Part shown: one piece after another, positions 18,513 to 27,816 of the stretch | Layout of the letters: each line of letters starts with the position of its first letter | How positions within the stretch are numbered: position 1 is the stretch's first letter | From: Candidatus Cryptobacteroides fimicaballi | GTDB taxonomy: Bacteria > Bacteroidota > Bacteroidia > Bacteroidales > UBA932 | Assembly (NCBI GenBank): GCA_018065485.1 | Contig: JAGHTF010000020.1 | Span: 1-57,175, forward strand | Length of the DNA stretch: 57,175 nt | Direction: 5' to 3' | Notes under the pieces: generated by a model | Databases searched by the model: none | Seen by the model: the letters and a program-made list of their open reading frames with translations, nothing else | Told to the model about the DNA's origin: nothing | Program-made: the position numbers and the translations under genes

Positions 18513-20648
18513 ATGAAAATTATCTTTAAAGCATTTGCGGCGGCTGCACTGCTTTCGGCATTGTTCTCCTGCCGTGGAAAAGAAACCCCTAAACCGGATC
18601 CCGTGCCCGATCCCGTATCTATGGACGGTATCATTATCAATGAGATTATGCCCTCAAGAGCAATAGGCAGGGAAGGCTGGATTGAGCTCTACAATACAAC
18701 CGACAAATCTATCCCCCTGCAGGGAATGGTGCTGTTGCTTACCTCCGATTCAGCGGCAGAAGAACCTGTGTGTACCTTGAAGACAGGAACCATAGAGCCT
18801 AAGGGACGCTTCCTCATAAAGACCGGAGAAGTGCAATTCTCTACCCTTATGCTGCGCGCTACGTTCCAGGAACTGTCCATCCTCGATTCCCAGGGCTTCA
18901 CCCTCGACTCTTTCTCGGTAAGAATCGACTGCGGCCCCAATGCCAAGTTGGATGGCGACGAGGACAGTTTCGCCCGAATCCCCGACGCCTCCAAGACCTG
19001 GAAGGTAACCGAAACCTCTACCCCGGGCGAGAAAAACTACAAGGTTACACCCTATGCCATTTCGGGATTGGTAATCAACGAAGTGTGCCCGGCAGAAGGT
19101 TGGGTCGAGATTTACAATGCCGGAAAGAAGGAGATGAAACTGGAATACTCCTACATAAAGGCCAAGGATGGCACCCGTATCTGTTTCCTGCCCGAGGAAA
19201 CGGTTCTTCCCGTAGGAGAGAGACTCGCAATCGACTGTTCGGCAAGTGCCGCACAGATGTCGGAATTTACATACTATACCAATGACCATAAGCAGGTTAC
19301 GACATTCTCCAGCTCCAAATTACCGGCTATAACCGACGGTTCCAGCTGGTCCCGCTTGCCCGACATCACAGGCGATTTCCAACTTACATCGGTACCCACT
19401 AAAGGCCAGCCCAACAAGGCCGTAACCACCGATGAATCGGGTCTCAAGCTCAACGAATTCTCGCTTGCCGGGTGGGGAGAGATAAGCAATTCTTCGCTCT
19501 TCGAAGTGAAGACCCCGGGTATCACCGTTACAATTGACGGTAAAACTGTCTTTGAAAGCGGCAGTACAACCATTCCGTCCGGCGGCCATTTGAGTTTCAG
19601 CGCCAATATCACTGCCTCTTCTAAAGTAGTCCTCAAGGGTTCCGACGGAAAGGAACTCGACAGTTTCACCGCTTCCCTCGTACACGGCAGCCGCGAAGCC
19701 ACCCAGACTACAAGCTGGAGCCGTATCCCCGACAGCAATGGCCCCTGGTACACCGTTATAAACAGCAGCAGGGACGAAAAGAACTGGGGCATAACCGAAG
19801 ACAACAAGGTAGCCATCTGGGTCAACCATTCATCTATGGACTCGTATGAATTCGAAAAGATGGCAAAACTCGGAGTAGGCAATATCGTAATCCACGAGTT
19901 CATCTTCCGCAGCGACTATCACAAGAAAGCCGAGGTAGAGGCTTTCCTCGACAAGGCTCATTCCCTTGGTATGAAAGTACACATCTGGCAGCAGTGCTTC
20001 TGGTGGTCAGGAGACGTCCACTGGCCGGATGGCACTGTGACCGAGGGCGATTGGGTATCGGCCATCATTGACGGAACGCCAGCCAAAGTCAACCAGCCCA
20101 GGTTCGACGAAATCATCAAAAGGTCTTTGAACTATGTCAATTATGATATAGACGGAATTCATTACGATTATGTGCGTTTCGGCGGAACCGCCTACAAGCA
20201 CGGCGATGAAAACCTTACCGGTACAATGGCCATCACAGAGTTCTGCCGTCAGGCTGAGTCTAAGATTCACGCCAAGAATCCGGGAATCATAATGTCGGCG
20301 GCTCTTATGGGCGAAAGCGGCGCACAGAAATATTACGGTCAGGACCCCGAGCAGATGACCCGTTACATAGACATTCTTATGCCTATGGCTTATATTTCTT
20401 CTTACAACTACAGTTCCACAAAGAACGTTTCGGTGGCCAACTGGTTCGCCGACGGAGCGCACAAGAACGGTAAGGAGTGCTGGCACGGTTTCTCTACCTA
20501 CGATGCAAACAGCCAGGGTCTCAGCGCTGACAGACTCGATGCCGACATTGTAAACGTCGTAGACAATTCAAGGGCCGACGGCGTTGCCCTCTTCCGCTAT
20601 GGCATAGGGCAGTATCCCGATATGAACGGTTATTACAGAGCAGAATAA
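18513..20648 (+). CDS. Lipoprotein with lamin-tail-like domains and a C-terminal TIM-barrel glycosidase-like domain
   Basis: A 711-residue lipoprotein (ALFSC, Cys20). The N-terminal half has three lamin-tail-domain-like beta modules: about 34-165 (IIINEIMPSRAIGREGWIEL), 187-300 (LVINEVCPAEGWVEIYNAG) and a weaker one at 305-425 (LKLNEFSLAGWGEIS). These often attach enzymes to surfaces or substrates. The C-terminal 280 residues form a TIM-barrel enzyme-like domain: AIWVNHSSMD, MKVHIWQQCF, GIHYDYVRFGGTAYKH, ITEFCRQAE, IIMSAALM, YYGQDPEQM and DILMPMAY. It is homologous to the whole protein at 22110. I recall similar domains in methanogen proteins that carry pseudomurein-binding repeats. Conserved acids in DYVRFGG and SAALMGE are candidate catalytic residues. 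Activity is unknown; a wall-cleaving glycosidase is my inference. Confidence 0.75.
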   Translation: MKIIFKAFAAAALLSALFSCRGKETPKPDPVPDPVSMDGIIINEIMPSRAIGREGWIELYNTTDKSIPLQGMVLLLTSDSAAEEPVCTLKTGTIEPKGRFLIKTGEVQFSTLMLRATFQELSILDSQGFTLDSFSVRIDCGPNAKLDGDEDSFARIPDASKTWKVTETSTPGEKNYKVTPYAISGLVINEVCPAEGWVEIYNAGKKEMKLEYSYIKAKDGTRICFLPEETVLPVGERLAIDCSASAAQMSEFTYYTNDHKQVTTFSSSKLPAITDGSSWSRLPDITGDFQLTSVPTKGQPNKAVTTDESGLKLNEFSLAGWGEISNSSLFEVKTPGITVTIDGKTVFESGSTTIPSGGHLSFSANITASSKVVLKGSDGKELDSFTASLVHGSREATQTTSWSRIPDSNGPWYTVINSSRDEKNWGITEDNKVAIWVNHSSMDSYEFEKMAKLGVGNIVIHEFIFRSDYHKKAEVEAFLDKAHSLGMKVHIWQQCFWWSGDVHWPDGTVTEGDWVSAIIDGTPAKVNQPRFDEIIKRSLNYVNYDIDGIHYDYVRFGGTAYKHGDENLTGTMAITEFCRQAESKIHAKNPGIIMSAALMGESGAQKYYGQDPEQMTRYIDILMPMAYISSYNYSSTKNVSVANWFADGAHKNGKECWHGFSTYDANSQGLSADRLDADIVNVVDNSRADGVALFRYGIGQYPDMNGYYRAE

Positions 20649-20654
20649 GTCTAT

Positions 20655-22094
20655 ATGAAAAGATATATAATAATAGTTGCGCTTGCGCTTGCCGCTCTTG
20701 TATCCTGCGGCAGGAAGGAAACATCCGGGGAACTTCCTATGTTCTGGACCTGGATGGAAGACAGGGAAGGGTTGGACCTCGATTCCCTGTTCGTACAAAT
20801 GGATGAGGCCGGAATGGACGGACTTATGCTTTTTGTCCCCGACACTGAAAGATATCAGAAGGCCGCCGCACTGGCAAAGGAGCACGGAGTTACCCTCTAC
20901 GCCTGGATATGGATCCTCAATCCCAGAGGAGACCGCAAGCAATTGCTCGAAACCCATCCCGAATGGTTCGACGTAAACCGGGGCGGTAAGTCTCTTGCCG
21001 ACTACAAGGCATACGTTAACTCTTACAAGTTCCTGAGCGCCGCGTTGCCCGAGGTGCGGGAGTATGTAAAGGAAACGGTAAAGAGAGTTTGCGAAATCGA
21101 AGGTATAGACGGTATCTGCCTCGACTATTGCCGCATAGTGGACTGCGTCCTTCCCATCAGCCTGGCCTATAATTATAACCTCCGCCAGGACACCGAGGTT
21201 TATCCCGACTGGGATTTCGGTTATCATCCGGCAGCAATAGAGCGGTTTGTGGCGGAATACGGCTATGACCCCCGCGAACTCGAGGACCCTTCACGCGATC
21301 CCAGGTGGTGCGGGTTCCGTTGCGACTTGGTTGCCGAGGTCGCCAATATTGCAGCCGAGGTTGCCCACAGCTATGGGAAGAAGGTCTGCGCTTCGCCTTT
21401 CGCTACCGTAAAGCTGGCCTCTTTTATGGTGAGCCAGGACTTCTCAAAGTGGAACCTCGACTTTGTATTCCCTATGGAATATTCCGACTTCTACTCAATG
21501 GAACCGGGTTTCGTATATGACGCCACTGTCCAGAACAACCGCGACAAGGGCCCCGGAACCGAGCTTTACGTTGGCCTTGGCGCCGAACTCGGCAGCGGTC
21601 TTCCGGCGCTCATTGAAAATATGGATGCCGCCTTCCGCGGTGGAGCCCAGGGCATTAGCCTTTATACTGTTGCCGGGCTTGAAACCCCGGAAGACAGGGC
21701 CGGATTCAAGGCCTATGCCGACAGCCTCCGCAAAGTTCGCGCTCAGAATGGGGGAGTGATGCCTGCCCTTGAGCCTGTAGGCTATGCCCCTGCATCGGGT
21801 ACCAGCCTCAACCCGTTCGCGCACACTCGCCTTATGGCGGTGGTAGAACGCAATATGCAGCGCCTCATAGCGGGAGACCCCATTCACGTAAAGAGTGTGA
21901 ACGGTATGGTTCCCGACGACCCGGCCAAAGAATATCCGGCACTTGAACTTTCGGAATACACTCAGACTCTGGCCACCGACAGGCTTCTCAAATATCGTGT
22001 TACCGACAAAGCCAGCAACATTTGCTTTGACGTTCTTTTCCCCGTTTACGGTGGATTGATTTCGGGCTGGGACGTACGTGTCGTTGAGCAATAA
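20655..22094 (+). CDS. Glycosyl-hydrolase-family-10-like lipoprotein (GHL-type TIM barrel)
   Basis: A 479-residue lipoprotein (ALVSC, Cys18) with a TIM-barrel fold of the GH10-like/GHL group common in Bacteroidota. Visible motifs: MFWTWMEDREG at the start of the barrel, VTLYAWIWILNPRG, HPEWFDVNRGG, YVKETVKRVCEIEGIDGICL with LDYCR, KKVCASPFATVK, LDFVFPMEYSDFY and GAQGISLYTVAGLE. The D in GICLDYCR occupies the place of the acidic residue in the DYIRF motif of the two neighbouring barrel proteins, so all three are probably distant relatives. A C-terminal extension of about 95 residues after position 380 is unassigned. It starts 6 bases after the previous stop. Glycan cleavage is likely; linkage specificity cannot be read from the sequence. 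Confidence 0.72.
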   Translation: MKRYIIIVALALAALVSCGRKETSGELPMFWTWMEDREGLDLDSLFVQMDEAGMDGLMLFVPDTERYQKAAALAKEHGVTLYAWIWILNPRGDRKQLLETHPEWFDVNRGGKSLADYKAYVNSYKFLSAALPEVREYVKETVKRVCEIEGIDGICLDYCRIVDCVLPISLAYNYNLRQDTEVYPDWDFGYHPAAIERFVAEYGYDPRELEDPSRDPRWCGFRCDLVAEVANIAAEVAHSYGKKVCASPFATVKLASFMVSQDFSKWNLDFVFPMEYSDFYSMEPGFVYDATVQNNRDKGPGTELYVGLGAELGSGLPALIENMDAAFRGGAQGISLYTVAGLETPEDRAGFKAYADSLRKVRAQNGGVMPALEPVGYAPASGTSLNPFAHTRLMAVVERNMQRLIAGDPIHVKSVNGMVPDDPAKEYPALELSEYTQTLATDRLLKYRVTDKASNICFDVLFPVYGGLISGWDVRVVEQ

Positions 22095-22109
22095 TCAAAT
22101 TATACGAAT

Positions 22110-22988
22110 ATGCGCAAAATATTACTTACAACGGTTCTGCTGCTCTCGGTACTGACCCTGAGTGCAAAGACTCCGAAGAACACCAATGCCATCTGGGCCT
22201 GGTCTTCCCATATGGACAAGATAGACCTTCAGGAACTTAAAGACAAAGGTATAGGAAACATTATCCTGCACGACAAGAGCTTTACAAATCACGGCGAAGA
22301 AGCTACGATGGCCTTCATAAAGGCCGCAAAGAAGAAGGGAATACTGGTTCACGCGTGGGTGCAGGTTTCTTACTGCGGCGGCAAATGGATGAGCCTGGTC
22401 GATGACGAGCACAACTGCTACCGTCAGGACCGCTTCGATGAGGTAATCGACCTTTGCAAGCATTATATGGACCTTGGAGTGGAGGCTATCCATTTCGACT
22501 ACATCCGCTTTGGCGGTACTGCCCACAAGCACAATCCTTCACCTGAGGTTACCGGCACGGGGGCAATCACCGAATTCTGCCGTCAGGCCAACGCCGCCCT
22601 CAAGGGAAATAACCCCAAGGTCATTCTTTCGGCCGCGCTTATGCCCGAACCCGACAGTGAGTACTATTACGGCCAGGATCCGGCGCAGATGGGACAGTAT
22701 CTCGACATTCTCATGCCTATGATTTACCGGCATTCACCCGCTTACGCCAGAGGCGGAGAGGGCTGGGCCCCTATGGTAGCCCGTCATTTTGTAGAGAAGG
22801 GCAAGCCCGCACAGGTATGGGCAGGTACCACTACCTACACCGGTGACGACGACAGCGTCAAACCTATGGATGCACCCTCCATAATGGCCGACTGCGAAAC
22901 CTTCAAAGGCACCGGCGTAACCGGCATCGTTTTCTTCCGCTTCGACCTTGGCGAGATTCCCGATATGAAGAAATTCAAACTGAACTAA
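22110..22988 (+). CDS. Exported single-domain TIM-barrel glycosidase-like protein
   Basis: A 292-residue protein with a cleavable signal peptide (MRKILLTTVLLLSVLTLSAK) and no lipobox Cys, so it is probably soluble in the periplasm. The mature part equals the C-terminal domain of the lipoprotein at 18513: AIWAWSSHMDKIDL, GIGNIILHD, ILVHAWVQVSYCGG, AIHFDYIRFGGTAHKH, GAITEFCRQANA, VILSAALMPEPDSEYYYGQD and DILMPMIYRHS. A surface form with extra modules and a periplasmic form fit the usual PUL division, where the surface enzyme releases large fragments and the periplasmic enzyme finishes. The invariant D in FDYIRFGG and E in MPEPDSEYYYGQD are catalytic candidates. Function is inferred. Confidence 0.76.
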   Translation: MRKILLTTVLLLSVLTLSAKTPKNTNAIWAWSSHMDKIDLQELKDKGIGNIILHDKSFTNHGEEATMAFIKAAKKKGILVHAWVQVSYCGGKWMSLVDDEHNCYRQDRFDEVIDLCKHYMDLGVEAIHFDYIRFGGTAHKHNPSPEVTGTGAITEFCRQANAALKGNNPKVILSAALMPEPDSEYYYGQDPAQMGQYLDILMPMIYRHSPAYARGGEGWAPMVARHFVEKGKPAQVWAGTTTYTGDDDSVKPMDAPSIMADCETFKGTGVTGIVFFRFDLGEIPDMKKFKLN

Positions 22989-22990
22989 AT

Positions 22991-23848
22991 ATGATACTGA
23001 TAGCAGACAGCGGTGCAAGCAAGACCGATTGGGCTTGCGTGTCAAGAATAAATAGTACCTGTATTCGTTTTACGAGTCAAGGTTATAACCCCAATTATAT
23101 TACCGGTCCTCAGATTGTAGAGGATATAAAGGCAAACCTGCCTACAGAGTTGGATCCGGCATCGGTCGATGAGATTTATTTCTATGGTGCCGGTGTAACC
23201 GAACTGCAGTATCCCTTTATGACGGACACGCTGAAGCAGGTGTTCAACAGGGCAGAGAAGGTGTTCATTGCAATGGACACCCTCGCATCCTGCCGTGCCC
23301 TGCTTCAGACGGAGCCCGGTTTTGCAGCTATATTGGGGACAGGGGCAAACTCCTGTCTCTACGACGGCTGCAACGAAGGCTTTAACGTCGATTCCTGCGG
23401 CTTCATACTGGGAGACGAAGGCAGCGGCGCCAACCTGGGAAAGAGGTTGATTACCGACTACATCCGCCGCAATATGCCCGAAAAAGTATATGACTTGGTT
23501 GGGAAGGAACTCGGACACAATAATGACGAGTTGCTCGACATTATCTATACCAAGCCCTTCCCCAACAGGTTCTGCGCCCAATACGCGAAATTCATAAATG
23601 AAAATCTGAACTTCGACCCCTATTTCCCCAATTTGGTAACCGATGCTTTCCAGAAATTCTTCGACCTTATTGTGACACATTATCCCAACTACTGGAAATA
23701 CAGTTTTAACGCAGTAGGCTCTGTGGCTTATCATTTCAAGCCGCTGCTCCAGCCCGTTGTGGAGGCTTATGGAATGACAATGGGCAATATTCTCAAAGCT
23801 CCGATGGAGGGGCTAATCAGGTATCACCTCGAAAATCCCGAAGTATGA
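22991..23848 (+). CDS. BadF/BcrD-type sugar kinase, GlcNAc/MurNAc-kinase-like (PUL copy)
   Basis: A 285-residue cytoplasmic kinase of the ASKHA fold in the BadF/eukaryotic NAGK-like group. Motifs: phosphate-1 loop ADSGASKTDWACV at the N-terminus, AMDTLASCRALL containing the catalytic-base Asp, adenosine/phosphate-2 region ILGTGANSCLYDG, and FILGDEGSGANLGKRL. It starts 2 bases after the barrel gene and overlaps the permease gene by 4 bases. It is a paralogue of the kinase at 39376, which sits next to canonical murQ. The expected reaction is ATP-dependent 6-phosphorylation of an imported N-acetylated amino sugar, feeding the MurQ-like enzyme at 12673. Specificity (GlcNAc, MurNAc, or a talosaminuronic acid) cannot be told from sequence; a sugar with a C6 carboxylate could not be phosphorylated at C6. 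Confidence 0.85.
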   Translation: MILIADSGASKTDWACVSRINSTCIRFTSQGYNPNYITGPQIVEDIKANLPTELDPASVDEIYFYGAGVTELQYPFMTDTLKQVFNRAEKVFIAMDTLASCRALLQTEPGFAAILGTGANSCLYDGCNEGFNVDSCGFILGDEGSGANLGKRLITDYIRRNMPEKVYDLVGKELGHNNDELLDIIYTKPFPNRFCAQYAKFINENLNFDPYFPNLVTDAFQKFFDLIVTHYPNYWKYSFNAVGSVAYHFKPLLQPVVEAYGMTMGNILKAPMEGLIRYHLENPEV

Positions 23849-25047
23849 GTCAGGCACCTTTAAAGAAAAATTACGCCCTTCCTCTGGCGTTTATAGGAAT
23901 GATGTTCTTTGTTGTAGGATTTGCTACGGGTATCAACGGTTATTTCGTGCCGTTCCTCGAAAAGAATCTCGAACTTAGTTCCGCCCAGTCTTATCTTGTG
24001 ATTGCGGCAACCTTCGCGGCTTTTCTTATATGCAGTTTCCCGGCCGCGTCCATAATAGCCAGGATAGGATACCGCAGAACTATGTCTTTGTCATTCTTCC
24101 TTTTTGCATTTGCATTCGCACTGTTTATCCCTGCGGCAAGGTATGAAAGTTTTGCGCTGTATCTGACTGCCTGTTTTATCAGCGGCACTGCCAATACGGT
24201 GCTGCAGGCGGCAATCAACCCCTATGTGACCATTCTCGGCCCCATAGAAAGTGCTGCCCGCAGAATCAGCATTATGGGTATCTGCAATTCCCTTGCGCTC
24301 AGTCTTCCTTCTGTATTCATTGCTTTTGTGACAGGTAAGAATATAGATGCCGTAGCCCTGGGCGACCTTGATATCTGCTTTTATGTCATAATCTCCATTG
24401 TTGTTATACTTGGTGTAATAACTCGTTTTGCGCCTTTAGAAGAAATCAAGGCCGAGGGCGAAGAGAATGAAGATGACTGCCCGTATGCGGCCGGAAAGAA
24501 ATCAATCTGGCAGTTCCCTCACCTTGTGCTTGGCGCACTTGCGCTTTTCGTGTACGTAGGTGTTGAGAATCTCGCATTGCTGACGGTTCTGGACTATGCC
24601 CAGGATTTGGGTTTGTCCAATCCCGAAAAATATACTTTGTTTCCGGGTCTTGGAATGGCGGTGGGCTATGTAATCGGCATTTTTCTGATTCCCAAGTATA
24701 TGTCCCAGGTAAAGGCTCTGCGAATATGCACCTGGGTGGCTGTAGTGGATTCTCTTCTCATAGTCCTTACACCGGCATCTGTCTCGGTATGGTGCGTTGC
24801 GCTGCTCAGTCTGGCGTGCTCTCTTATGTACCCGGCCATCTGGCCCCTTGCAATTACCGAACTGGGCAAATTCACCAAGAAAGGGTCGTCTCTTCTGGTT
24901 GCTTCAATAGGCGGCGGAGCCCTCATCCCTTTGCTTTTCGGCCTGGTAAAGGATTGGGCGGGAAGCCAGCCGGCATATTGGATATGCATTCCTTTTTACC
25001 TGCTTATTATGTTTTATGCCTATTATGGATATAAAATAAGAAAATAA
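23845..25047 (+). CDS. MFS sugar permease of the FHS (FucP/NagP-like) family
   Basis: A 400-residue inner-membrane protein with about 12 hydrophobic helices. The first helix region IGMMFFVVGFATGINGYFVPFLEKN matches the fucose/glucose/galactose:H+ symporter family, which in Bacteroidota includes GlcNAc transporters and the MurNAc transporter of Tannerella. An acidic central loop (EEIKAEGEENEDDCPYA) joins the two six-helix halves. The family GF.tGxNG segment is clear. It overlaps the kinase stop by 4 bases, so import and phosphorylation are translationally coupled. The likely substrate is the monosaccharide released in the periplasm by the GH20s and barrel enzymes. Confidence 0.88.
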   Translation: MSQAPLKKNYALPLAFIGMMFFVVGFATGINGYFVPFLEKNLELSSAQSYLVIAATFAAFLICSFPAASIIARIGYRRTMSLSFFLFAFAFALFIPAARYESFALYLTACFISGTANTVLQAAINPYVTILGPIESAARRISIMGICNSLALSLPSVFIAFVTGKNIDAVALGDLDICFYVIISIVVILGVITRFAPLEEIKAEGEENEDDCPYAAGKKSIWQFPHLVLGALALFVYVGVENLALLTVLDYAQDLGLSNPEKYTLFPGLGMAVGYVIGIFLIPKYMSQVKALRICTWVAVVDSLLIVLTPASVSVWCVALLSLACSLMYPAIWPLAITELGKFTKKGSSLLVASIGGGALIPLLFGLVKDWAGSQPAYWICIPFYLLIMFYAYYGYKIRK

Positions 25048-25063
25048 GTCGTATATTGACAAG

Positions 25064-26758
25064 ATGAATATGCGTTACCCTCGCCGTATTATTTGTTTTG
25101 TATTTTGTTATGCGTTTCTCTGCGCTTGCCAAAAACCGGTAGGTGAACCTGAACCCGGGTCTTCGGGGGATGACCCCCGGCCCGACCCTCAGGAAATCGT
25201 TGTTGCGCCCGAAGAAGGCTCCACGGTTTACGGAAGGGTATTCTGCGACGGCAAGGGCCTTCAGGGAGTTGTGGTTACCGACGGATATGAAGTGACCGCT
25301 ACCGACAATGACGGAGTGTATCAGTTGCGTTCGGCGAAAAAGAATTCGATGGTCTGGATTTCAATCCCATCCGGTTACAAACCGCTGAATGCCGGGGTAC
25401 AGTCTCTCTTCTATGCCTATACCTCAAAGGACGCCTCTGCCGTTGAAAGGATAGATTTCGAACTCTTCCGGGACGGTGACCAGACCAATCACAAAATGCT
25501 GTTCTTCGGCGATATCCATCTTGCCGCGCGAACCCGGGACCGTCAGCAGTTCGAGACTTTTACCAGCGAAGTCGAATCTTTCGTACGGATCCACAGTAAC
25601 GAGAAAATCTATGCCATTACCCTTGGAGATATGACCTGGGACGTGTACTGGTACAGCAACAACTATAATTTCCAGAGTTACCTCAGGGATCTAAATGCCA
25701 ATATCAAGTCTGTAACGGTATTTCACACGATGGGAAACCACGACCACGATATGGTGACCTTGGTCGACGGGGCGTCGCAGGGATGGAATGCGGTTGACTG
25801 GGACTGTGCCGAGGCGTACAGGCGGAATCTCGGGCCCAATTACTATTCTTTCAATATAGGCAGGGTTCATTATATTTCGCTCGACAATATCTATTGCAAA
25901 AATACGGCAGGAGGGGCTTCGGCCGACAGGCATTACGAAGATGCCGTAAGCGACGATGCTCTCGCCTGGCTGCGGAAGGATCTGGAGTATGTGGACAAAT
26001 CGGCTCAGATTGTGCTCGCGATGCACGCCCCTTATACGACTCAGGACGGGAATCTGTCGCTCAATAACGGAGGGCTTCTGGTGAATAGTTTAAAGGGTTT
26101 CGGCAAGGTCCTTTTCGTAACGGGACATACTCACAGAATGAGCACGACGCAGCGCCAGGGAGTGATTGAACACAATTCCGGAGCGGTATGCGCCACCTGG
26201 TGGTGGGGTGGATACAATAATCCCACTCTTAACATAGCCCCGGATGGTTCACCTGGGGGATACAGGGTTATGGATTTCAACGGAACCGATTATGTCTCAT
26301 ACTATAAGGCCGTAGGCCGGGATGAGCAGTACCAGTTCCGTACTTACGACCGCAATGCCATCTGCATAGACCCTTCCAAGGTGAAGTATTCCTCCGAATA
26401 CCGTTCCTGCCTCAGTTCTTATGGCAACTACGGTACTCCGAGTTCGGCCAATGAGGTTATCATCAACGTCTGGGACTGGAACCCGGGCTGGAAAATAGAT
26501 GTTACGGAAAACGGCAAAGCTCTGAAGGTCAACCAGTTCAATGGGTATGACCCTATCTTTCATCTCTCATACAACGATTATCGTTACGACAAAACCGGCT
26601 CGCCCGGCTTTACTGCGTACAAGACAAACCACCTGTTCAAGGTGACAGCCTCCAGCGCTTCGTCCTCTCTGGAAATCAGAGTGACCGACGACGAAGGCCG
26701 CGTATATTCCGAGACTATGAAGCGTCCCAAGGCATTCACCATAAACACATATAAATAA
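25064..26758 (+). CDS. Calcineurin-like metallophosphoesterase lipoprotein
   Basis: A 564-residue lipoprotein (signal with FLCAC) of the Bacteroidota calcineurin-like phosphoesterase type. An N-terminal Ig-like/carboxypeptidase-regulatory domain (about 47-130, TVYGRVFCDGKGLQGVVVTD) precedes the metal centre: LFFGDIHL, TLGDMTWD, TMGNHDHD, AMHAPY and FVTGHTHRM supply the expected Asp, His and Asn ligands. A beta-rich C-terminal domain (about 450-564) follows. ATGs at 25064 and 25070 are both possible. Within a glycan locus it may remove phosphate groups or cleave phosphodiesters on the polymer, such as teichoic-acid-like or phosphate-linked decorations. The substrate is not evident. Confidence 0.88.
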   Translation: MNMRYPRRIICFVFCYAFLCACQKPVGEPEPGSSGDDPRPDPQEIVVAPEEGSTVYGRVFCDGKGLQGVVVTDGYEVTATDNDGVYQLRSAKKNSMVWISIPSGYKPLNAGVQSLFYAYTSKDASAVERIDFELFRDGDQTNHKMLFFGDIHLAARTRDRQQFETFTSEVESFVRIHSNEKIYAITLGDMTWDVYWYSNNYNFQSYLRDLNANIKSVTVFHTMGNHDHDMVTLVDGASQGWNAVDWDCAEAYRRNLGPNYYSFNIGRVHYISLDNIYCKNTAGGASADRHYEDAVSDDALAWLRKDLEYVDKSAQIVLAMHAPYTTQDGNLSLNNGGLLVNSLKGFGKVLFVTGHTHRMSTTQRQGVIEHNSGAVCATWWWGGYNNPTLNIAPDGSPGGYRVMDFNGTDYVSYYKAVGRDEQYQFRTYDRNAICIDPSKVKYSSEYRSCLSSYGNYGTPSSANEVIINVWDWNPGWKIDVTENGKALKVNQFNGYDPIFHLSYNDYRYDKTGSPGFTAYKTNHLFKVTASSASSSLEIRVTDDEGRVYSETMKRPKAFTINTYK

Positions 26759-26762
26759 AGGA

Positions 26763-27812
26763 ATGAATCTCTTAAAAACCCTGGCCATAGGACTCGCAGG
26801 ACTGCTTGCCTCGTATGACGCTATTGCCTGCACCACTGCCATAGTTTCGGCACAAGCCAGCGAAACCGGCCGCCCGCTTCTGTGGAAGCAGAGGGACACG
26901 GGCAATCCGTTCAATACCGCAGTGTTCATCTGCGCTACGGATTCTTCGTATGCTTACACCGCTATATTCAACATAAGCGATACAGAACGCAAATCGGTGT
27001 ATGCAGGGGAGAATGAGAAAGGATTTGCCATTGTCAACAACGTTTCCTATAATCTGGCATCCGCGGAATATACTACAAGGAACGGAGCGTTTATGCGCCG
27101 TGCGCTGGAGTGCTGCGTGACCGTAGATGACTTTGAGGCAATGCTGCGCTCCCTGAATCCAAGGAACGTCGAGGCTAACTTCGGAGTCATTGACGCATCG
27201 GGCGGAGCCGCATATTTTGAAGCCGCCGACTCATCGGTAACCAGATTCGACGTACCTGAGGGCGGATGGTTGGTGCGAAGCAACTTCTCGGTTTCGGGAA
27301 CTCCGGAGGGGCAGGGATATGCCCGTTATCTTACCGCTCAGACTCTGATGTCGGCTCACAAGGGAAAGTTCTTGCCATTGTTCCTCATTGACTGTCTGGG
27401 AAGGAGTTATTACAACGCTGTTCTTGGCTATGACGCTTCACGACGTTTCCCCAAGGGAATGGTCTTTGACGAAGATTTCATCCCCCGTCCCACAACCGTA
27501 AGTTCTGTCTGTTTCGACGGCAGTGCCTGTATGTGGACGGCCGTTGGATATACTCCCGCATCTTATGCAATGCCGCTGCCTGTGTGCTCTGAACTGCCAT
27601 CCTGCCTTGAGAAGGCGAATGCTCTTGCCCAAAAGCTTAAAGAGCGTATGCACCCGCTGGGCAGAGATGCAGGGGTCAAGTACATAGACTTCGGCGTAGC
27701 CCGCCGGATAATGAATGTCGTGCGCCGGTACGAAAGGGAAGCGTCTGCCCTGCAGGGCGACAACGAAGCGCTGGACCGCCTTTTTGAAAGATTCACAGGA
27801 GAATTCGAATGA
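26763..27812 (+). CDS. Exported Ntn-hydrolase, linear-amide C-N hydrolase/acyltransferase-like
   Basis: A 349-residue protein with a signal peptide ending at DAIA, so that processing exposes CTTAIVSAQAS with Cys at the new N-terminus. That is the arrangement of N-terminal-nucleophile hydrolases of the choloylglycine / isopenicillin-acyltransferase-like group (C45/C59). LLWKQRDTG supplies the conserved Arg-Asp after the nucleophile, and NEKGFAIVNNVSYN fits the family Asn region. It follows the phosphoesterase by 4 bases. In this setting it most plausibly hydrolyses an amide bond in a released glycopeptide, for example between an amino acid and a sugar carboxylate or between peptide residues. 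Bile-salt hydrolysis is possible but poorly supported by context. Confidence 0.8.
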   Translation: MNLLKTLAIGLAGLLASYDAIACTTAIVSAQASETGRPLLWKQRDTGNPFNTAVFICATDSSYAYTAIFNISDTERKSVYAGENEKGFAIVNNVSYNLASAEYTTRNGAFMRRALECCVTVDDFEAMLRSLNPRNVEANFGVIDASGGAAYFEAADSSVTRFDVPEGGWLVRSNFSVSGTPEGQGYARYLTAQTLMSAHKGKFLPLFLIDCLGRSYYNAVLGYDASRRFPKGMVFDEDFIPRPTTVSSVCFDGSACMWTAVGYTPASYAMPLPVCSELPSCLEKANALAQKLKERMHPLGRDAGVKYIDFGVARRIMNVVRRYEREASALQGDNEALDRLFERFTGEFE

Positions 27813-27816
27813 AATA

